Part shown: one piece after another, positions 8,405-15,130 of the stretch | How positions within the stretch are numbered: position 1 is the stretch's first letter | Layout: every line of letters starts with the position of its first letter | NCBI GenBank assembly: GCA_964629645.1 | Contig: CAZVSU010000025.1 | Coordinates: 1-29,889, forward strand | DNA length: 29,889 bases | Source of the DNA: JAAKFL01 sp964629645 | Lineage (GTDB): Bacteria; Chlamydiota; Chlamydiia; Chlamydiales; SLFE01 | Direction of reading: 5' to 3' | The notes under the pieces: generated by a model | The model's database searches: none | The model's input: only the letters and a program-made list of their open reading frames with translations | What the model was told of the DNA's origin: nothing | Position numbers and translations under genes: made by a program

Positions 8405-9754
8405 TTATCGTCCGTTAAAAGGTCTTGCCTTACCGTTTTCGTCTCCGTTACCCATGAATTTGTCGACATTTTTCGGCACCCTGATGACGGTCATCGCCGA
8501 CTGAGGCAGATCGAGTTCTACTTCTTTCATATCAGTCCTTGACGCATTGAAAAGAGTGCCCACCAAAACTTGTTTGTCGTCTTTTTTTTCAACCCCGTCG
8601 AAGACAAAAAGAGGGCCCTGAATTTTTCGGTCGACGTAGCTGTCGATCTCTTCGATCGAATCGAGCTTTTCCCAGCCCGACTCTGTTTTGACGAGCCAGT
8701 CTTTCGGCGCCAGCACCATTTTTTCCCGGTCGACTTCGAAGACATACTGCGACCGCGTTCGCGCCGAGACAAATCGAAAGTCTTGTTGAATCTGCTGCGG
8801 CGACCACCGTTCTTGCGATTTGAGCAAATTGAGAACGATGCGGTTGGACCCGTCGGGATTCCAAAGGTCAAACGTCAAAAGGCGCTCGGCAACTTTTTTG
8901 AGCTGCATGAGCGGTTTCCCTTTCGTTTCAGGACCGATTTCAGCAGCGTTCCAACGGCCGTTTTCCCAGTAGAGAACATCTCCTTCCGACAGGTAAACCG
9001 AATAAACGTCTTCGCCATCGATAAAATCAAGCCGCTGTTTTTTTGCGACATCTTCGTACTCTTCGCCTCCGTGCCTTTCGAAAAATTTGTCGCTGCCGTA
9101 CCATTTTGCCTTTTGCCTGGCGAGCAAAGTGCCGTCGACCCGATTATCGCCGATCGTCCACTGCAACCCGCGGTTGAATTGTGCAAATTCTTTTTGCGGT
9201 AGTTGAAACTCTGAACGAATCGCAGGTTCGCGAACGACGGTTCCCTCTTCGTTCATCATCGCGACCGTCACTTGCGCCGTCTTCTCGCCTGGTTTCGCCT
9301 CGATCCAAAGAGTTGTCGGGCTATTGCCGGGACTAAAGATATAACGGGGTGGCTTTTGCGTTCTGTCATAAAGCAGATAGAGCTTTTCGCCCGGCGTTAA
9401 AGCCCCCTGATTTTTTGTATTGGCCAAGCCGAAATAAACAGCGTTTGAGTCAAGGTTCATGTCGGGACGGCCGTTGGGACCATAGTAGGTCAAGAGTTTC
9501 TTTAGATCGGGAAGCTGCATTTTTGGAGGGGCAAAATTAAGAGTGAAGAGGGAGGGGCCGATCGAATCGTAGGCCTCTTGCTTTTGCACGAAGGCTCCGG
9601 TCGGCAGCGTGCGCGCCCTAGGCGGACTTTCCCAAACAGCGATGCCGGCGGGTCGCGAAAAGTGAAGGCCCGCCGCGCCAACTGCTGCGATAAGGGCAAT
9701 AACAGCAAGTCCCAAATTGAGCCACATGACCCACTTTCTTGGCGTGATCCGCAT
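8405..9754 (-). CDS. Single-pass membrane protein in the gspC position of the T2SS operon
   Basis: This 449-residue protein has a short basic cytoplasmic N-terminus, one transmembrane helix (about residues 10-32), then a large soluble region predicted to face the periplasm. I recognise no catalytic motif. It is the first gene of the operon, directly before gspD with a 6-base gap, the place of gspC in classical T2SS operons. Its topology resembles GspC (short cytoplasmic tail, one helix, periplasmic domain), but it is larger, and I see neither an HR nor a PDZ signature. By position it probably corresponds to the hypothetical gene preceding gspD in Chlamydia (CT573). A role linking inner-membrane components to the secretin is inference. 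The start has an AGAGGC ribosome binding site 5 bases upstream. Confidence 0.75.
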   Translation of the reverse strand: MRITPRKWVMWLNLGLAVIALIAAVGAAGLHFSRPAGIAVWESPPRARTLPTGAFVQKQEAYDSIGPSLFTLNFAPPKMQLPDLKKLLTYYGPNGRPDMNLDSNAVYFGLANTKNQGALTPGEKLYLLYDRTQKPPRYIFSPGNSPTTLWIEAKPGEKTAQVTVAMMNEEGTVVREPAIRSEFQLPQKEFAQFNRGLQWTIGDNRVDGTLLARQKAKWYGSDKFFERHGGEEYEDVAKKQRLDFIDGEDVYSVYLSEGDVLYWENGRWNAAEIGPETKGKPLMQLKKVAERLLTFDLWNPDGSNRIVLNLLKSQERWSPQQIQQDFRFVSARTRSQYVFEVDREKMVLAPKDWLVKTESGWEKLDSIEEIDSYVDRKIQGPLFVFDGVEKKDDKQVLVGTLFNASRTDMKEVELDLPQSAMTVIRVPKNVDKFMGNGDENGKARPFNGR

Positions 9755-9794
9755 TAAAAGCCTCTTTATTTAGCCGCACATTTCCTCATCATTA

Positions 9795-9824
9795 ATTATA
9801 ACCTTCATATTCAATAAAAGGCAA
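9795..9824 (-). promoter_or_regulatory. Candidate sigma70-type promoter of the gsp operon
   Basis: On the minus strand TATAAT (9800-9795) lies 18 bases downstream of TTGCCT (9824-9819), about 40 bases before the ATG of the first operon gene. The -10 is a perfect match and the -35 a four-of-six match. The 202-base interval 9755-9956 separates this operon from the divergent gene at 9957 and is otherwise AT-rich with no ORF. Confidence 0.45.
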
Positions 9825-9956
9825 ATCGATGCTCCTTAAAAGGATAGGTTGAGCGCTTATTCTTAAGGCACTCAAGATGAGAAGGAAAGATAATGATTGA
9901 TCCGGACGCAAATTTTTTATATAAAAAGGGAAAGTATAAGTTTAAGGAGACATCTT

Positions 9957-10418
9957 ATGTCAGAACCGACCGATCCAGAGAGAAAAAACGACGAGCCGCT
10001 GCATGACGAGCCCGAAAAAAAAGAAGAGCCCTCTATCCAGGACCAACTATCAAGTCGATTCGAAGAATTGAAAAAAAACGAAAACGTTCAAAAAGTCCTT
10101 GGCTATACCCGATCAAACACGCGCGATTCTGTTGCTTACGTGCTTTTATTCATTGGGCTTCTCCTCATTTTCTTCCAGCCTTTTTGGGGGGGATTGATCA
10201 TCGGAGCCATAGGGGGATTTTATTTTGCCGACCCGATCATCCATTGGGTGCGCACTTTCCAGGAGTACCTCGAAAGGGAAGGGCTTGTAAAAGTGTTGAT
10301 TCTAAGCTGTGTCGCCCTTGGTTTTCTGATTGTGGCTCCCGCCTTCTTTTTAGGCGCAGCTGGTGCCATAGGGATCAAATTTATTCTTCTGGGAGAGCAA
10401 AAAACACCTAAAGAATAA
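9957..10418 (+). CDS. Small two-region membrane protein upstream of nqrA
   Basis: The product is 153 residues from the ATG at 9957, chosen because AAGGAGA lies 6 bases upstream; the frame is open further back only to a TTG without such a site. The first 50 residues are highly charged (Asp/Glu/Lys rich) and probably cytoplasmic. Two hydrophobic regions follow, around 60-90 and 110-145, each long enough for one or two helices and rich in Gly, Phe and Ile. No enzymatic motif is visible. It lies 43 bases upstream of nqrA on the same strand. A small hypothetical gene also sits next to nqrA in Chlamydia (CT635 beside CT634 as I remember it), so this may be its equivalent. A role in assembling or anchoring the Na+-NQR is only a guess from context. 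Confidence 0.8.
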   Translation: MSEPTDPERKNDEPLHDEPEKKEEPSIQDQLSSRFEELKKNENVQKVLGYTRSNTRDSVAYVLLFIGLLLIFFQPFWGGLIIGAIGGFYFADPIIHWVRTFQEYLEREGLVKVLILSCVALGFLIVAPAFFLGAAGAIGIKFILLGEQKTPKE

Positions 10419-10461
10419 GTGTATTTGCCGGCGGCGGAAATTTTGAACACATAAGAGACCT

Positions 10462-11838
10462 ATGACTCACATAAAAACAAAGAAAGGATTGGACATCCCC
10501 ATTGAAGGCAAACCTCAAGGGGACGTACAACCACTGGATGCGCCCAACGCTTACGGCCAGCTCAAACTGATCGCTCTCGACTTTGATCCCTTTTCTGATG
10601 TCAAGCCCCGTCTTTTAAAAAAAGCGGGTGAAGTGGTTAAAATCGGCGAGCCCCTCGTTGAGGACAAAGAATTTCCGGGACGCTATTTTGCTTCGCCTGC
10701 TGCCGGCGTCGTTAAAGAAGTGAGGCGAGGACTGAAAAGACGCCTGCTCTCTATTGTCATCGAAGTATCTGAAAACGAAGAGGTTGTTGAATATCCAAAG
10801 ATCAAACCCAAAGACCTCGGCAAAGAAGAGCTGACCGAACACTTCAAAGAATCGGGCCTCTTCGCCCATATTCGACAAAGACCGTTTGACACTCTCGCCA
10901 ATCCGGACAGTGATCCGCGCGCTATTTTTGTCAAAGCGATCGACACCAATCCCCTTTCCCCCCCTTTCGAGCTACAAGTCGAGGGGCACAAAACCGATTT
11001 TCAGGTGGGACTTGACGCCCTCGCACGCTTTTGTCCCGTCCACTTAGTTTATGCCAAAGACACAACGTGTGATGCTTTCACCAAAGCAGAAAATGTGGAA
11101 AGGCATACCGCTGAGGGGCCCCACCCTGTCGGCAACAGTTCCGTCCATATTCACTTTATCTCCCCTATTCAAAACTATGAAGACGTTGTCTGGACTGTCA
11201 CAGCTTATGACGTGATCTGTATCGGTCATCTCTTGAGAACGGGTAAAATGCTTCTCGAAAAAGTCATCAGCATCGCAGGGCCCGGCGTCATTCCCGATAG
11301 AACGGGGTATTTCCGCGTCCGGCGGGGGTGTCCTGTCGCAACATTGATTACCAATCGCGTTCAAAAAGGGCACATGCGATTTGTCAGCGGAAATATCTAC
11401 ACGGGAAAGCAGGTGGGATCTGACGGCTTCTTAGGTTTTTACGACACAGAGTTGATCGTGATTCCTGAAAATGTTTCCCGGGAGTTTCTCCATTTTTTCC
11501 GTTTGGGAATTGATAAATATACGGCGAGCAAAACCTATCTGTCGGGACATCTCGACAACTCCAAAAGAGAGTATTCGTTCACCACGAATAACCACGGCGA
11601 ACACCGAGGTTTTGTGATCGGCCACCCCTATGATGACATTATGCCGATGCGAATTCCTACTATGCAGCTTGCAAAAGCAGTCATGGCCGAAGATTTCGAT
11701 CTTGCAGAAGATTATGGACTGCTTGAAGTCGCCCCGGAAGATTTTGGTCCCGCTACATTTGTCTGCCCCTCCAAAATGGAGATGGTCGACATCATCCGAA
11801 ATGGCCTGCAAGCCTACAGAGCCGAGGTCTTAGAATGA
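10462..11838 (+). CDS. nqrA: Na+-translocating NADH:quinone reductase subunit A
   Basis: This 458-residue protein is the usual length for NqrA. It starts MTHIKTKKGLDIPIEGKP, the typical NqrA N-terminus, and contains the barrel-sandwich region (GEPLVEDKEFPGRYFASPAAG), a GHLLRTGKMLLEKVISIAGPG segment and the C-terminal RMLA-like lysine-rich domains of the family. NqrA is the peripheral cytoplasmic subunit of the six-subunit Na+-NQR, which oxidises NADH, reduces quinone and exports Na+. The other subunits are not adjacent; a detached nqrA is also known in Chlamydia. The gene follows the small membrane protein by 43 bases and overlaps the next small gene by 4 bases (ATGA), so the three are probably co-transcribed. 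Confidence 0.95.
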   Translation: MTHIKTKKGLDIPIEGKPQGDVQPLDAPNAYGQLKLIALDFDPFSDVKPRLLKKAGEVVKIGEPLVEDKEFPGRYFASPAAGVVKEVRRGLKRRLLSIVIEVSENEEVVEYPKIKPKDLGKEELTEHFKESGLFAHIRQRPFDTLANPDSDPRAIFVKAIDTNPLSPPFELQVEGHKTDFQVGLDALARFCPVHLVYAKDTTCDAFTKAENVERHTAEGPHPVGNSSVHIHFISPIQNYEDVVWTVTAYDVICIGHLLRTGKMLLEKVISIAGPGVIPDRTGYFRVRRGCPVATLITNRVQKGHMRFVSGNIYTGKQVGSDGFLGFYDTELIVIPENVSREFLHFFRLGIDKYTASKTYLSGHLDNSKREYSFTTNNHGEHRGFVIGHPYDDIMPMRIPTMQLAKAVMAEDFDLAEDYGLLEVAPEDFGPATFVCPSKMEMVDIIRNGLQAYRAEVLE

Positions 11839-12095
11839 CCTCTCGAGAGCTGCTGGCACTTGGAGCAGGCGTCGCATTATTGACGGCAGCGTCGACAGCG
11901 TTTGCCCCCGTTTATCACCTACCCGCAACCGAGAGAACCACCAAAATGGCGATCGCAGCCTTAGGGGGGGCTATTGGGGGTATCAGTATCGCCCTTGCAG
12001 AACGAAACCCGGCCCTCACCGTTCTTGGCGGCGTCGCTTCGATCCACCTCCTCTCTTTAGTCTATCAACCGCAAGAAAACAGCCGAAACACCTAA
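11835..12095 (+). CDS. Small hydrophobic protein coupled to nqrA
   Basis: This 86-residue, Ala- and Gly-rich protein contains two or three short hydrophobic segments (about 6-24, 36-55 and 61-78), so it is very likely membrane-embedded. Its ATG overlaps the nqrA stop in an ATGA arrangement, strong evidence for translational coupling and for the ORF being real. I do not recognise a family. Given the coupling, it could help place or stabilise the NQR complex, but nothing in the sequence proves this. About 38 non-coding bases follow without a convincing terminator before the next promoter. Confidence 0.65.
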   Translation: MTSRELLALGAGVALLTAASTAFAPVYHLPATERTTKMAIAALGGAIGGISIALAERNPALTVLGGVASIHLLSLVYQPQENSRNT

Positions 12096-12118
12096 TTTTC
12101 AGCATATTATGCCTCTGC

Positions 12119-12136
12119 CACTTCTTAATAGAAGTG
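12119..12136. promoter_or_regulatory. Perfect inverted repeat overlapping a promoter (possible operator)
   Basis: CACTTCT (12119-12125) and AGAAGTG (12130-12136) form a perfect 7-base inverted repeat with a TAAT centre. It ends directly before the TGGTATAAT extended -10 element of the following gene, lying between the -35 and -10 regions. There is no T-run after it, so it is not an intrinsic terminator. A dyad placed here could be an operator for a repressor. Confidence 0.4.
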
Positions 12137-12145
12137 TGGTATAAT
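12137..12145 (+). promoter_or_regulatory. Extended -10 promoter element TGGTATAAT
   Basis: A perfect TATAAT (12140-12145) is preceded by TGG, the extended -10 form that can work without a good -35. The usual start of transcription 6-7 bases downstream would be at 12152, which is the A of the ATG of the next gene, so the message may be leaderless. Confidence 0.55.
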
Positions 12146-12151
12146 AGAGGG

Positions 12152-13570
12152 ATGAAAATAGAAAATTTCACAAACTGGGTCCAAAATGAGATCCTCACCC
12201 TTCCAAAGGATGCGGCAAAAACCCTCATTTATCTGATTGAAAGTACCGTCTATCAAATATTTGAGAAATCCACATATCTGACCCAAAATATCCAGAAACG
12301 ACAGTATTACCGCGCCCAAGTCATAACGGCCGATATGAAAATCGAGTCGATTTGGCTGCAGCGCGAATTCGGGAAAAGCCTCGTCGTCCCGACACTGAAT
12401 ATCGGGAATCGTCAAGTCTTAAAGTCCCAGCAAGATCTCAACCAATCAAAAAAAATTGTCGACGACTTAAAAAAAGAGGGCGCTCCCTCATTGGCATCGA
12501 TTGCGATTGAAAAGGATCCGGAAGGCGCCATTACCGATGGGATCTGCTTCGGCTATTGTCTGGATGTGGCCAAGCGGGCGATCGATGGCGAGCCGATTGA
12601 ATCTATTGTGTCTGCTCAAAGAAAAGGAGGCTCCGCAGAAGCTGCCGCGAGCCAAGCCGTGTACCAACTTCTGACACACGCCATCACATACGACGAGCTG
12701 TTTCTTGACCTCGTTCAACAACTCAAAAACTCCGGCGATTACGAGACTGTCGACTTTGATGCTCTCCTCTACGCGCTGACCCCAACTCTCATAGGGCTTC
12801 GCCTCGGCCAAACCGCTCAAAATTTAGAGAGCAAGAACCGTTATCGCCGAGAATTAGGCGATTCGCTTCCCACTCGCTATCTCTCTCTTTTGATCCCCAC
12901 TTCGGAACAAAATGAGGCGATCACGCCTGAGGAAATGGCTGTTTTCACAGCAATGAAGGAGTTAGCCAATGGGATCGAAACAAAAATCTTAAATCAAGAA
13001 AAATCCCCCGATAAAAAAGAATCGACCGATTCTTTTTGGAGAGCTTTGATTCAATATGCGGAAAAATTGTTCAAACGCCCGAAAGCGGCGCAGCCGACTC
13101 TTTCTGTCTTTGACAAAATTAATGACCCGCTCATTAAACACCAATGGCAGGAAAGTTTCAAAACGATGAGCAATCAAAAAAAGAAAGGGGTGGTCGCGCG
13201 TTACCGCGGCCTGCAACTTCAGGACATGTCCAAAGTATTCGGACCACCAGGGACACACCCTAACGACCAAGAGTTCTTGTCGTTGATTGGGAAACTCGAC
13301 GACGGCATCTACGAATTCAATCTCCATTTAGAAAAAAGCGGGCATGTCATACTTTTAAAAATTGAAGGTGACAAACGCGTCATCCTCGATCCCAATATCG
13401 GCCTTCTGAAAGCAGATAACAACCGGGAATTTTTAGACCTCCTCACTAAAATTTTAGATAAAAGTCCCCCGCCAAAAAACGAGCATCCCCATGCGAAAAA
13501 AGGGGATGTGAACCACCGGCTGAAAATCTTCAAAATCGAAAAATTAATTGAGGGTTCAGACGACTTGTGA
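12152..13570 (+). CDS. YopT-like (peptidase C58) cysteine protease, candidate secreted effector
   Basis: The product is 472 residues from the ATG at 12152. A candidate papain-like catalytic set is visible: Cys132 in the motif DGICFGYC, His398 in SGHVILLKI, and Asp413 in VILDPNIG. The 15-residue His-Asp spacing and the D-P-N-x-G sequence closely resemble the YopT/AvrPphB (C58) family, whose members are delivered into host cells and cleave host proteins. The Cys-to-His interval (about 265 residues) is much longer than in YopT, so there is an insertion or a divergent arrangement. There is no signal peptide or membrane helix, as expected for a type III effector. Earlier in-frame GTG (12134) is less likely because it lies upstream of the predicted transcription start. 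The function is inferred from motifs only, and the substrate is unknown. Confidence 0.65.
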   Translation: MKIENFTNWVQNEILTLPKDAAKTLIYLIESTVYQIFEKSTYLTQNIQKRQYYRAQVITADMKIESIWLQREFGKSLVVPTLNIGNRQVLKSQQDLNQSKKIVDDLKKEGAPSLASIAIEKDPEGAITDGICFGYCLDVAKRAIDGEPIESIVSAQRKGGSAEAAASQAVYQLLTHAITYDELFLDLVQQLKNSGDYETVDFDALLYALTPTLIGLRLGQTAQNLESKNRYRRELGDSLPTRYLSLLIPTSEQNEAITPEEMAVFTAMKELANGIETKILNQEKSPDKKESTDSFWRALIQYAEKLFKRPKAAQPTLSVFDKINDPLIKHQWQESFKTMSNQKKKGVVARYRGLQLQDMSKVFGPPGTHPNDQEFLSLIGKLDDGIYEFNLHLEKSGHVILLKIEGDKRVILDPNIGLLKADNNREFLDLLTKILDKSPPPKNEHPHAKKGDVNHRLKIFKIEKLIEGSDDL

Positions 13571-13628
13571 CATCTGCTCCCTCCAGGGACATCCAATGCT
13601 GCCGCGAAATTTGAAGACGTCCCCTAAT
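13571..13628. repeat. Short palindromic intergenic element with copy 2 of the 13-bp repeat
   Basis: Bases 13616-13628 repeat the first 13 bases of the window exactly. Just upstream, AGGGACATC (13585-13593) is an imperfect inverted copy of part of it (GACGTCCCCT, 13616-13625), and TCCCT/AGGGA form a further small dyad at 13578-13589. The element fills the gap between the converging protease and amidase genes and includes the amidase stop codon. Such short palindromic elements with GGGGACGTC ends are often associated with REP-type (Y1) transposases, but no transposase is present here. Confidence 0.4.
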
Positions 13629-14691
13629 TTAACTCTGCAGAGACATCCACGAAAGTGGCTGACTGCTCAAAATCAGCGCTTTTGATTTCTTTTCCATTCG
13701 GATCAAATGCCTTTAAATCCAAAAACCGAATTGTAGGGTCTCGGTAGGATTTGAAATAGTAAATGAGATTTTGAGGATCTTTGACAGAGGTCATCATTGT
13801 GTAATCGGAATGAACCTGGCCGTTTTGCTTGTCCTGGACAGAGCCGACTGGAATGTCGAATTGATTCAAAATATGAAACGCTTGGTTGACAGTTTCTTTT
13901 CCACCCGCGGTCGGTGTCGCCACAGTCGAAAAAATAGACGCCCTCACGAATCGGGAAGGAGGAGTGAAATCTCCCGGCAGTCCCACCATCCCCGAACCCT
14001 GTCCAAAAGGTGCGAGCGCAACACCTCTGACATCTATCGGAGACGCGTTGAACTTCTGCAAATTGATAAAATTGCGCAAATTCATCATGTGCCAGTCGAA
14101 TGTCGGGGAGTTTGTCAAAACGCCTATCTTGTTATCGTGCACGATAAGCCGGCCATCGATCGGCTCGATCACGATACTTTTTCCCGTGCGATCGTAAACG
14201 ATATAATGAAAGGGTGGAGAGGCATCGCCCCAGCCTTCAATCACGGTCGGTGCGATCACGACATCCTTGACCCCCTCTTTGACCTCTTCAACAGTGGCAA
14301 ATTGGGTCAAAATCCAGTTGGGGAAGTCGACCGGGGAGAGAGCTTTTTGTTGATTGCTTGCTGTGGTCTGGGCGTAGCCGGCAAATCCTGGAAAATAGAA
14401 TGTGGCGGCGACGAGCCCTTTTTCGTTCATGCCATCCACAAGAGACGCGTTGTCAAAACAAGAGCATCCGACAGCGCTGTATTTTGAGGTGTAAACTAAT
14501 CCTTTCCCTTCAGGAGTTTGTCCCTCAAAACGATACCGCTTTGGGACGAAGACGCCGTGCAGTTTTATCGGCGTTCCAAATTCAAGAGTGCGCCCGGTGA
14601 TGACACTGCCATCATCGGGGAGAAGCATAATGCCGGTACACCCGAAGATCGTTTGAGAAAGACACAAGAAACAGACGACAAGCACACGCAT
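13624..14691 (-). CDS. Secreted choloylglycine hydrolase-family Ntn amidase
   Basis: The product is 355 residues from the ATG at 14691. That start is chosen because GGAGGT lies 4 bases upstream (14701-14696); the ATG 12 bases earlier has no such site. A signal peptide of about 17 residues ends in Phe-Gly, exposing Cys18 (CTGIMLL) as the N-terminal nucleophile of linear amide C-N hydrolases such as penicillin V acylase and bile salt hydrolase. Other family positions are visible: Arg34 (GRTLEF), Asn89 (DGMNEKGL), Asn194 (VLTNSPTFDWH) and Arg247 or Arg250 (SRFVRASIF). The usual Asp in the R-x-x-D motif is Glu here. It should act in the periplasm or outside, cleaving an N-acyl amide bond. The substrate could be an acylated host lipid, an N-acyl amino acid or a quorum signal; the sequence does not decide. 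Confidence 0.88.
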   Translation of the reverse strand: MRVLVVCFLCLSQTIFGCTGIMLLPDDGSVITGRTLEFGTPIKLHGVFVPKRYRFEGQTPEGKGLVYTSKYSAVGCSCFDNASLVDGMNEKGLVAATFYFPGFAGYAQTTASNQQKALSPVDFPNWILTQFATVEEVKEGVKDVVIAPTVIEGWGDASPPFHYIVYDRTGKSIVIEPIDGRLIVHDNKIGVLTNSPTFDWHMMNLRNFINLQKFNASPIDVRGVALAPFGQGSGMVGLPGDFTPPSRFVRASIFSTVATPTAGGKETVNQAFHILNQFDIPVGSVQDKQNGQVHSDYTMMTSVKDPQNLIYYFKSYRDPTIRFLDLKAFDPNGKEIKSADFEQSATFVDVSAELN

Positions 14692-14732
14692 AGTAACCTC
14701 CATTTCTTAGCAAAATAATGCAAAGCGGGGTT

Positions 14733-15050
14733 TTACACCAGCGTTGATCCCCTCAATAACTCCCTTATTTCTTGCTCCCTTTTGTAAATGAGGTAATGGG
14801 GATCTTGGCCATCACCGGAGTCGGGAACATAAAAAATACCGTTGATTTCTTCTCCTGCCTCTTTCCTTCTTCTGAGTTCCTCGCCAGCTTCTCTCAGCGA
14901 CTTTAGCTCTTCGATCAACTTCCGATCTCTTTTCGAACGCTCGAGAATCACGTAAGGGGTTTCCTTCTCGGCAGCGGGTCCTTCCGGAAGCACCCCCAAA
15001 AAAAAGGCGTCCATTTCTCTCCGGATAGAAGCGGTGATCTCTTTTGGCAT
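14733..15050 (-). CDS. Small charged hypothetical protein
   Basis: The product is 105 residues from the ATG at 15050, preferred over an upstream TTG because AAGGA lies 8 bases before it. It is rich in Glu, Lys and Arg. A central stretch (about 40-70) has heptad-like spacing of Leu, Ile and Ala and is probably a helix or coiled coil. No signal peptide, membrane segment or known motif is seen. It lies 41 bases upstream of the amidase gene on the same strand, so the two may be co-transcribed from the strong promoter at 15078-15106. Its function is unknown. Confidence 0.7.
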   Translation of the reverse strand: MPKEITASIRREMDAFFLGVLPEGPAAEKETPYVILERSKRDRKLIEELKSLREAGEELRRRKEAGEEINGIFYVPDSGDGQDPHYLIYKREQEIRELLRGSTLV

Positions 15051-15077
15051 ATATAATCCTTGTTTTAAGTGACTTAT

Positions 15078-15106
15078 ATTATCCAATGCCGTAAGATTTC
15101 AGTCAA
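15078..15106 (-). promoter_or_regulatory. Strong sigma70-type promoter
   Basis: On the minus strand TTGACT (15106-15101) is separated by exactly 17 bases from GATAAT (15083-15078), five of six matches in each box. Transcription would begin near 15071, about 20 bases before the ATG of the small charged protein. This is the best-matching housekeeping promoter noticed in the window. Confidence 0.65.
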
Positions 15107-15130
15107 CCAAAACAAAAAAAAGGACCTAGC

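Noticed and set aside
13309..13596. 95-codon minus-strand ORF within the YopT-like gene
   Set aside because: It is antisense to the conserved His/Asp region of the protease and has no independent support.
13631..14691. Lipoprotein call for the amidase
   Set aside because: The Ile-Phe-Gly-Cys sequence before the mature part resembles a lipobox, but Phe at -2 is atypical and the Cys matches the catalytic N-terminal nucleophile of the Ntn family.
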